The position numbers and the translations under genes were made by a program. From the NCBI GenBank assembly GCA_050185825.1, contig JBFWZA010000008.1:220125-284124 (forward strand): 64,000 bases of DNA. The letters run 5' to 3'. Origin of the DNA: SZUA-309 sp050185825 (GTDB lineage: Bacteria; Pseudomonadota; Gammaproteobacteria; Pseudomonadales; Azotimanducaceae). Under the pieces are notes generated by a model. The model had not been told where the DNA came from and made no database searches. It worked only from the letters and a program-made list of their open reading frames with translations. Below, piece after piece: positions 57,048-64,000 of the stretch (its first letter is position 1; every line of letters starts with the position of its first letter).

Positions 57048-57470
57048 ATGAAAACCAGGAAGAGCGGTGGCGAGAAGGGCGTGACCCTGATCGCGGCTCA
57101 CACGGAAGTCAGCGGTGACGTTCATTTCGTTAACCAGCTTTACATAAATGGCCACATTCGGGGAAACGTGACCGCCGATGCCGACAGCGAGGCGACGGTG
57201 GTGGTGAGCGACGAAGGTTCCGTCACCGGCGAGATCCGCGTGCCGAACGTCGTCGTGAATGGCCGGGTGGAAGGCAACGTCTACGCCACCAAGCGCATGG
57301 AGCTTGCCCAGAACGCCGAGGTGAAGGGCAACGTCTACTACAAGCTCATCGAGATGCAGCTCGGCGCCATGGTCGACGGCCAGCTGGTGCACGACGAAAC
57401 CCTGGGCAGCGAAAAGCCCAACGTGCACAGATTTCCCGAAACCGCCGAGAACGTCGCCAAGGCCGACTGA
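57048..57470 (+). CDS. Bactofilin
   Basis: A 140-residue cytoskeletal protein of the bactofilin (DUF583) family, which polymerises without nucleotides into filaments that position envelope enzymes. The ATG at 57048 is used. The central right-handed beta-helix repeats are clear: 'VHFVNQLYINGHIRGNVTAD', 'VVVSDEGSVTGEIRVPNVVV' and 'VYATKRMELAQNAEVKGNVY'. The unstructured tails are short. An M23 peptidase gene follows nearby; bactofilin-M23 pairs control cell shape in other bacteria. Confidence 0.92.
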   Translation: MKTRKSGGEKGVTLIAAHTEVSGDVHFVNQLYINGHIRGNVTADADSEATVVVSDEGSVTGEIRVPNVVVNGRVEGNVYATKRMELAQNAEVKGNVYYKLIEMQLGAMVDGQLVHDETLGSEKPNVHRFPETAENVAKAD

Positions 57471-57520
57471 GCCGGGCGTCGGCTTGACCCTGCGGAGAAG
57501 GCTGGCGATGATCGCCGGTC

Positions 57521-57542
57521 CGACCCCGGCAAACCGGGGTCG
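57521..57542 (+). promoter_or_regulatory. Hairpin in the erpA leader
   Basis: CGACCCCGG-CAAA-CCGGGGTCG, a 9-bp perfect stem with a 4-base loop, 33 bp before erpA. No T-run follows, so it is not an obvious terminator; an mRNA leader structure or attenuator is possible. Confidence 0.5.
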
Positions 57543-57575
57543 CGAACCAATCTCCCGGAAACCGGTCGAACAGGC

Positions 57576-57908
57576 ATGCAGGCGGAAATCGAGTTTTCCT
57601 CACAGGCTGCGGACAAGGTGCGGCAGCTCATCAGCGCGGAAGGTAATGACGACCTCAAGCTGCGCGTGTTCGTCGTCGGTGGCGGCTGCAGCGGCTTCTC
57701 CTACGGTTTCACCTTCGACGAGGACGTGTCGGGCGAGGATGCGGTGGTCGAGCGGGAAGGCGTGACCCTGCTCGTGGATCCGCTGAGCTACCAGTACCTG
57801 CTCGGCTCCGAGATCGACTACGTGGAGAACCTTCAGGGGGCCCAGTTCGTGGTCAACAATCCCAACGCCGCAGCCACCTGCGGCTGCGGCAACTCCTTCG
57901 CCATCTGA
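57576..57908 (+). CDS. erpA: Iron-sulfur cluster insertion protein ErpA
   Basis: ErpA is an A-type carrier that delivers Fe-S clusters, for example to the isoprenoid enzymes IspG/H in E. coli. 110 residues. The three cluster-binding cysteines are present: one in 'VVGGGCSGFSYGFTFDED' and two in the C-terminal 'ATCGCGNSFAI'. The gene is isolated between the bactofilin and the convergent anmK, the order seen in Pseudomonas. Confidence 0.96.
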   Translation: MQAEIEFSSQAADKVRQLISAEGNDDLKLRVFVVGGGCSGFSYGFTFDEDVSGEDAVVEREGVTLLVDPLSYQYLLGSEIDYVENLQGAQFVVNNPNAAATCGCGNSFAI

Positions 57909-57923
57909 CCGCTGCCGCCGGCC

Positions 57924-59030
57924 TCAGCGGCCGGGATACACAGCACCCAGCACCCTTCGTCCTCGTGAGCCGGTAACGGCCGGTGCGTTGCCGGCGCGTC
58001 CGTCCAGGCGGCGGGCGGCGAGCCAGGCGAAGGCGGCGGCTTCCATGGCGTCACCGTCGTAACCCAGCGCATCGCTGGTGACCACCGGGATGCTCACAAG
58101 ATCTGCCAGCCGCTCCAGCAGAAACCCGTTCAGGCGGCCACCGCCGCAGACGATCAACCGTTGCGCGGGGGCTGCCCAGTGCCTCACCGCATCGGCCAGG
58201 GTTCGGGCCGTGTACTCGAGGAGCGTGCGCTGGACGCTGGCGGGCGGATAACCGTCCGGCTCGAATTGCCCGAGCCATTTCAGGTTGAAAGCCTCGCGTC
58301 CGGTGCTCTTCGGTGGCGTGCGGGAGAGGTAAGGGTCTCCGAGCATGGCCTCCAGCAGGGGCTCCTCCAGAGCGCCCTGTCGAGCCCAGGCGCCGTCGTG
58401 ATCGAACGGTGCTCCGGTGTGTCGCTCGGTCCAGGCATCGAGCAGGGCGTTGCCCGGACCCGTGTCGAAACCGCTGACGGGGGTGCCGGGCGCGCCGAGA
58501 TACGTGATGTTGCCGATGCCGCCGATGTTGGCGATCACCCGCGCTTCGCGCGCGTCGCTGAACAGGGCCTCATGGAATGCCGGGACCAGCGGTGCGCCCT
58601 GGCCGCCCGCCGCCATGTCCCTGCGGCGGAAGTCGGCGACGGTGGTGATGCCCGTGCGTTCGGCGATCTGATTGGGGTCGCCGATCTGCCAGGTGAAGGG
58701 ATGCGCGCCGTCCGGATGGTGGCGGATGGTCTGGCCGTGGCTGCCGATTGCAGAAACAGCCGTTGCGTCCAGCCCCTGGGCCTGAAGGAAGGCGTTGATC
58801 GCGTCGCCGATGAACGCGCCGAGCGCGGCATCCAGCGTCCCGATGCGATCCAGATCGTCGTTTCCCGGCTGGCCCAGGGCCAGCAGATCGCGGCGCAGCG
58901 CCTCGGGAAAGGGGGTCGTGATGCTGGCGCCGAAGCGGATGCTGTCGGCGAGTTCCAGCAGGGCGATGTCCAGGCCGTCGACGCTGGTACCGGAGATGGT
59001 GCCGATGAACAGACGTCGCGGCGTTGCCAC
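57924..59030 (-). CDS. anmK: Anhydro-N-acetylmuramic acid kinase
   Basis: AnmK converts 1,6-anhydroMurNAc from cell-wall turnover to MurNAc-6-phosphate for recycling. 368 residues, ASKHA fold. The ATP loop is 'FIGTISGTSVDGLDIALLEL'; other conserved segments are 'IGSHGQTIRHHPDG', 'VADFRRRDMAAGGQGAPLVP' (catalytic Asp), 'NIGGIGNITYL' and 'FDTGPGNALLDAW'. Its start overlaps the stop of the M23 peptidase gene by one base, so the two cell-wall genes are co-expressed. Confidence 0.96.
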   Translation of the reverse strand: MATPRRLFIGTISGTSVDGLDIALLELADSIRFGASITTPFPEALRRDLLALGQPGNDDLDRIGTLDAALGAFIGDAINAFLQAQGLDATAVSAIGSHGQTIRHHPDGAHPFTWQIGDPNQIAERTGITTVADFRRRDMAAGGQGAPLVPAFHEALFSDAREARVIANIGGIGNITYLGAPGTPVSGFDTGPGNALLDAWTERHTGAPFDHDGAWARQGALEEPLLEAMLGDPYLSRTPPKSTGREAFNLKWLGQFEPDGYPPASVQRTLLEYTARTLADAVRHWAAPAQRLIVCGGGRLNGFLLERLADLVSIPVVTSDALGYDGDAMEAAAFAWLAARRLDGRAGNAPAVTGSRGRRVLGAVYPGR

Positions 59031-60358
59031 TATCGGGCAAGCGCGAGCTGGATCTGCTGCTTGTAGTCGTCGAGCTGGCTGAAGAACTGCGTGGTGCTGG
59101 CGCTGAAGCGCAGCCGCTCGGTGCTGCCGATCGGCTGGGCGTCCGGCAGCTTCACGGTGCGGGGATTCATGTGCACGCCGTTCACCAGGAACTCGTAGTG
59201 CAGGTGCGGGCCGGTCGCGGCGCCAGTGGAGCCGACATAGCCGATCACCTGGCCCTGCTCCACACGGCTGCCGGCGCGCACGCCGCGGGCAAAACGGGAC
59301 AGGTGCAGGTACTTGGTAACAAACTGCTCACCGTGCTGCAGCACGACGAAGTTGCCGTTCGCGGCGGTTTTCGAGGCTGTCTGGATGCGGCCATCCCCGG
59401 CGGCGAGAATCGGCGTTCCGGTGGGTGCGGCGTAGTCGATACCGCGATGCGGCATGGTGCGGTTGTGCAGCGGATGCTTGCGGCGCAGGTTGAAGTTGGA
59501 GCTGATCCGGGAGAACTCCACCGGTGCCCGCAGGAATGCCTTGCGCATGTTCTTGCCGTCCGGATTGAAGTAGCCGCTGCGGCCTTCGGTGTCCAGGTAG
59601 CGGACCGCCCGGTAGGACTGTTTCTGATTGACGAACTCGGCGGCGAGAATGTCGCCGTAGCCGATGAACTGATCGTCGAGATAACGCTCTTCGAAGAGCA
59701 CGTAGAACTCGTCGCCCTTGCGGATGTCGAGCACGAAGTCGATGTCCCACTGGAAAATCTGCGCAAGACGCATGGTCAGCGAGTCGTCGAGGCCTGCGCG
59801 CTGGCTCGCGACGAACAGGCTGCTGTCGATGGTGGCGTGCTTGTAGGCCGTCTGCAGCTCCGGCTCACGCTGCACGTCGCGGCTGATGAAGCCGTCTCCC
59901 GCGCGCTCGAACGCGAGGGTCTCCAGCGGGCTCGGCGAGTAGTTGAGCTTGATGATCTCGTTGCTGCCGTTGACGGTGAAGGTGAACGTGTGGCCTGGGT
60001 AGATGTCGTGCAGGCGCTGGCCGTGCGGTTTGGTCTGCTCCAGGAGCTTCAGCTCCCGGGCGGGAATTTCGAGGCTCGCGAATATCCGTGCCAGGCTGTC
60101 TCCGGAACGGACGACGCGGGTCTTCTCCAGAAGCGCCGGCACCGGCTCCGGCTCCGGCAGCATCTCCACAGCCAGGGGCAGGGAAACGTCGCTCTCGGGT
60201 ATGGGTCCGGTGAGCGGCTGCTCGGGGATCTCCTCGAGCACCGAATCCGTGGTGAAACGATCGGCGGAGTCATCCTCGCGGAATTTGGCGATGACAAAGG
60301 AGGTCAGCCCCAGGCTGATCAGGGCGACCAGGACGAGATGTGTTCTGGGAAACTTCAC
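59030..60358 (-). CDS. M23-family peptidoglycan DD-endopeptidase (MepM-like)
   Basis: A 442-residue membrane-anchored murein hydrolase. One TM at ~8-24 ('LVLVALISLGLTSFVIAKF'), a LysM/OapA-like domain at ~85-120 ('RVVRSGDSLARIFASLEIPA'), a linker domain, and the LytM/M23 catalytic domain at ~300-410. The zinc ligands are His and Asp in 'MPHRGIDYAAPTGTPIL' and the HxH in 'GPHLHYEFLVNGVHMNPR'. All catalytic residues are present, so it should be active in cross-link cleavage. It is paired with anmK for recycling and lies near the bactofilin gene. Confidence 0.93.
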   Translation of the reverse strand: MKFPRTHLVLVALISLGLTSFVIAKFREDDSADRFTTDSVLEEIPEQPLTGPIPESDVSLPLAVEMLPEPEPVPALLEKTRVVRSGDSLARIFASLEIPARELKLLEQTKPHGQRLHDIYPGHTFTFTVNGSNEIIKLNYSPSPLETLAFERAGDGFISRDVQREPELQTAYKHATIDSSLFVASQRAGLDDSLTMRLAQIFQWDIDFVLDIRKGDEFYVLFEERYLDDQFIGYGDILAAEFVNQKQSYRAVRYLDTEGRSGYFNPDGKNMRKAFLRAPVEFSRISSNFNLRRKHPLHNRTMPHRGIDYAAPTGTPILAAGDGRIQTASKTAANGNFVVLQHGEQFVTKYLHLSRFARGVRAGSRVEQGQVIGYVGSTGAATGPHLHYEFLVNGVHMNPRTVKLPDAQPIGSTERLRFSASTTQFFSQLDDYKQQIQLALAR

Positions 60359-60560
60359 GACAGTTTTATGTCCTTGTTAAAACCTGCCTGACCGGTGATC
60401 GGGCTGCCGGCGAAACCTCCCCAATAATCGGTGGAATATCCGATAGTTACGGGGCATATCTCGGCCGGATCAGGTTGCCGTCGATCCAGTATATGGATTT
60501 GCGGACCGTTGAAAACCCTGATGGACGGCGGATGTGTCACGTGCCTCACCCCGGCCGTGC

Positions 60561-60588
60561 TTGTCTGTCAATCCCGATTTGATATGGT
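60561..60588 (+). promoter_or_regulatory. Possible tyrS promoter
   Basis: TTGTCT (60561-60566), 16-bp spacer, TATGGT (60583-60588), about 57 bp before the tyrS start. Both hexamers match the consensus only partly. The rest of the 286-bp gap between the divergent M23 gene and tyrS holds nothing I can identify. Confidence 0.35.
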
Positions 60589-60644
60589 GCGCGTCTTTCC
60601 AGATTCCGGCGCCATCCGGCGCGGGTACAGAGCAGGATCAGATT

Positions 60645-61931
60645 TTGGGCAAGGCACTCATCGACGAGCTCAAGGCACGTGGGCTGGTGGCTCAGGTTTC
60701 TGACGAGGCCGGACTTTCGGAGCACCTCGAGGAAGCAGCCCGAACGGTCTATTGCGGGTTCGACCCGACGGCGGACAGCCTCCACATCGGCAACCTGGTG
60801 CCCCTGCTGACCCTGCGGCGGTTTCAGCAGCACGGCCACCGCCCCATTCTGCTGCTGGGCGGCGCGACGGGCCTCATCGGCGATCCCTCGTTCCGACCGG
60901 ATGAGCGCTCGCTGAACGATCCGGAGGTGGTGGCGGGCTGGGTGGAGCGGATTCGTCGTCAGGTCGAAGGCCTGGTCAGCTTTTCGGGCAACAACGCCGC
61001 GGTCATCGAGAACAACCTCGATTGGACCGCCGGCCTCGGCGTGATCCCCTTCCTGCGGGATATAGGCAAGTATTTTTCCGTAAACACCATGATCCAGCGT
61101 GAGTCGGTCCGTTCCCGTCTCGACCGGGAGGATCAGGGCATTTCCTACACCGAATTCAGCTACATGCTCCTGCAGGCCATGGATTTCGCGGAACTCGCCG
61201 AGCGCCACGGCTGCTCCGTGCAGATCGGCGGCTCGGACCAGTGGGGCAACATCGTCTCCGGTATGGATCTGGTCCGGCGCAAGCTCGGCCGGGACGCCTA
61301 TGCGCTGACCGTGCCGCTCGTCACCAAGGCGGACGGGACCAAGTTCGGCAAGACGGCTGCCGGTGCGGTGTGGCTCGATCCCGCACGAACCTCGCCCTAC
61401 GCGTTCTACCAGTTCTGGCTCAACACGGCTGACGCGGACGTGGGCCGGTTCCTGAGGACGTTCACCTTCCTCTCGCTCGCTGAGATCGACGCTGTGATGC
61501 GCCAGTTCGAGACTGACCCCGGCGAGCGCCTGGCGCAGAGGACGTTGGCCGCTGAGGTCACCCGGATGCTGCACGGAGACGAATCGCTGGCGTCGGCGCA
61601 ACGGATCACCGAGGCGCTCTTCAACGGAACCATCGAAACCCTGACCGAGGCCGATCTGGATCAGCTCACCCAGGACGGGATGGACTCGACGCCGGTGGGT
61701 GAATCTTCCGTGGCGCTGGCAGCGGTCGTCGCAGACGCCGGTCTCGCGCCGTCACGCAGTCAGGCGCGCAAGCTCATCGCCAGCAAGGGGCTGCGTGTGA
61801 ACGGCGTGGTCGCCGAAGATCCGGAGGTCGAACTGGACTTCTCGGATGCCCTGCACGGGCGCTTCTACCTGCTTCGCCGGGGCAAGAAAAACTGGCACCT
61901 GATCGTCCGAAATTCGGCTGAAGCCCAGTAA
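60645..61931 (+). CDS. tyrS: Tyrosyl-tRNA synthetase
   Basis: TyrS charges tRNA-Tyr. 428 residues from the TTG at 60645, which has AGGA eight bases upstream and aligns with the E. coli N-terminus ('IDELKARGLVAQVSDEAGL'). The HIGH-type motif is 'DSLHIGNLVPLLTL', the tyrosine pocket includes 'QIGGSDQWGNIVSG', the KMSKS-type loop is 'KADGTKFGKTAAGAVWLD', and a C-terminal S4 domain covers ~365-425 ('SRSQARKLIASKGLRVNG'). It immediately precedes the rrn operon, as in Pseudomonas. Confidence 0.97.
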   Translation: MGKALIDELKARGLVAQVSDEAGLSEHLEEAARTVYCGFDPTADSLHIGNLVPLLTLRRFQQHGHRPILLLGGATGLIGDPSFRPDERSLNDPEVVAGWVERIRRQVEGLVSFSGNNAAVIENNLDWTAGLGVIPFLRDIGKYFSVNTMIQRESVRSRLDREDQGISYTEFSYMLLQAMDFAELAERHGCSVQIGGSDQWGNIVSGMDLVRRKLGRDAYALTVPLVTKADGTKFGKTAAGAVWLDPARTSPYAFYQFWLNTADADVGRFLRTFTFLSLAEIDAVMRQFETDPGERLAQRTLAAEVTRMLHGDESLASAQRITEALFNGTIETLTEADLDQLTQDGMDSTPVGESSVALAAVVADAGLAPSRSQARKLIASKGLRVNGVVAEDPEVELDFSDALHGRFYLLRRGKKNWHLIVRNSAEAQ

Positions 61932-61944
61932 ATACGGGCTTTTT
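61921..61944 (+). terminator. Terminator of tyrS
   Basis: AAGCCC-AGTAAATAC-GGGCTT with a run of five Ts (61940-61944). The left arm overlaps the last codons of tyrS. It isolates tyrS from the rrn promoter that follows. Confidence 0.75.
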
Positions 61945-61974
61945 GACCCCAGTGAAAAATATTTTCGAAGTCGC

Positions 61975-62002
61975 TTGCCAGGCATAGGCGCCTGCGTATA
62001 AT
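61975..62002 (+). promoter_or_regulatory. rrn P1-type promoter
   Basis: -35 TTGCCA (61975-61980), 16-bp spacer, perfect -10 TATAAT (61997-62002). An A/T-rich stretch (AAAAATATTTTC) just upstream of the -35 fits an UP element. The -10 lies inside the palindrome CTGCGTATAATACGCAG (61992-62008). The 16-bp spacer is the length typical of stringently controlled rRNA promoters. Confidence 0.88.
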
Positions 62003-62244
62003 ACGCAGCCCTTGCCCTGGGGTACTCGATTTCAGGGCCGCTCTTTAACAACGAAAATACTGAACAAGCCATTCGTGTGGGTGCTTGTAATTCACTGGTG
62101 GATTCACGTTGATCAAGCGTGATGACCGTGAAGAACGAGTAAACACTCGTGATTCATTGAGCAATATTGATATCGGTTTCTGCGGAAGCAGTATGGTTGG
62201 CCGGGTGAAACCGGCGATCCAGTTTCGCTGAAACTTACTTCATT
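62003..62244 (+). promoter_or_regulatory. rrn leader with boxA
   Basis: Transcribed leader between the rrn promoter and 16S. It contains GCTCTTTAACA (62040-62050), a near-perfect boxA antitermination site bound by NusB/S10 in the family. From 62057 a 28-nt segment is complementary to the 16S-tRNA spacer and forms the 16S processing stem. Nothing else is recognised in the remaining ~160 nt. Confidence 0.8.
62057..62084 (+). other. 5' strand of the 16S rRNA processing stem
   Basis: This 28-nt segment pairs with 63872-63899 with only three non-Watson-Crick positions (a G-U pair near the end and two internal ones). In bacteria this stem loops out pre-16S rRNA and is cut by RNase III. Confidence 0.8.
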
Positions 62245-63781
<1,537 letters not shown>

Positions 63782-63849
63782 AACCTTAAGACCTGAGCCG
63801 AGCACATTTCGTGTGAGGCAAGATCGGTCAAGCTCACAGTGAATTACCA

Positions 63850-63868
63850 CCCACGATTTTTTCGTGGG
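63850..63868 (+). other. Hairpin in the 16S-tRNA-Ile spacer
   Basis: CCCACGA-TTTTT-TCGTGGG, a 7-bp perfect stem in the spacer transcript just before the 3' processing strand. It probably helps fold the spacer for processing; it is too weak to terminate the antiterminated rrn transcript. Confidence 0.55.
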
Positions 63869-63871
63869 GAA

Positions 63872-63899
63872 GCGCCCACACGAATGGTTTGCTCAGTAT
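63872..63899 (+). other. 3' strand of the 16S rRNA processing stem
   Basis: Complementary to the leader segment at 62057-62084 (for example CCCACACGAATGG here against CCATTCGTGTGGG there). RNase III would cut the duplex to release pre-16S rRNA, leaving tRNA-Ile in the downstream part. Confidence 0.8.
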
Positions 63900-63920
63900 G
63901 CAGTCAAAGACATCCGAACA

Positions 63921-63997
<77 letters not shown>

Positions 63998-64000
63998 GAG

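Overview
The window is a GC-rich gammaproteobacterial chromosome segment. Its housekeeping genes follow an order I recall from Pseudomonas-type genomes: carB, greA, yhbY, rlmE, ftsH, folP, glmM, tpiA, secG, tRNA-Leu, tRNA-fMet, rimP, nusA, infB, rbfA, truB, rpsO, pnp; then acs/pgi, pcnB with a CbrB-like regulator, gluQ, dksA, an aminotransferase and sfsA; and finally a bactofilin, erpA, anmK, an M23 peptidase, tyrS and an rrn operon. The 16S gene is complete, but I cannot name the genus from it by eye. There is no prophage, integrase, insertion sequence or CRISPR array.

Region 1 (1-2716): the 3' part of carB, a SAM-dependent methyltransferase and a small reverse-strand membrane protein of unknown function.

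Region 2 (2997-23038): the accessory region and the most interesting part. A tight, one-directional block of eleven genes lies between carB and greA, which are neighbours in the Pseudomonas arrangement. It encodes a small periplasmic protein, three TPR proteins (two of them lipoproteins), a small periplasmic protein, a TolQ/ExbB proton channel, two different ExbD/TolR proteins, a TonB-like adaptor with an AgmX/PglI-type C-terminus, a 1663-residue secreted DUF11/SdrD-B repeat protein, and a 1696-residue protein with three OmpA-like domains fused to an outer-membrane beta barrel. Together these look like a proton-motive-force-driven machine spanning inner membrane, periplasm and outer membrane. 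The parts recall the Agl/Glt gliding machinery of Myxococcus, but the cargo or function is unknown.

Region 3 (23118-39511): transcription, translation and RNA-turnover genes with folate, cell-wall, glycolytic and Sec genes. pnp is followed by five back-to-back perfect hairpins, the last a terminator.

Region 4 (39591-54280, mostly reverse strand): a cation/proton antiporter, acs, pgi, a deoxynucleoside kinase, pcnB, a degenerate CbrB-like regulator with no CbrA beside it, gluQ, dksA, then an aminotransferase and sfsA on the forward strand, and a PfkB-family kinase, hemL and hemJ on the reverse strand.

Region 5 (54301-64000): a ClC protein, a DUF6776-like protein, bactofilin, erpA, anmK, an M23 peptidase, tyrS, and the start of an rrn operon with its promoter, boxA, processing stem, 16S gene and tRNA-Ile.
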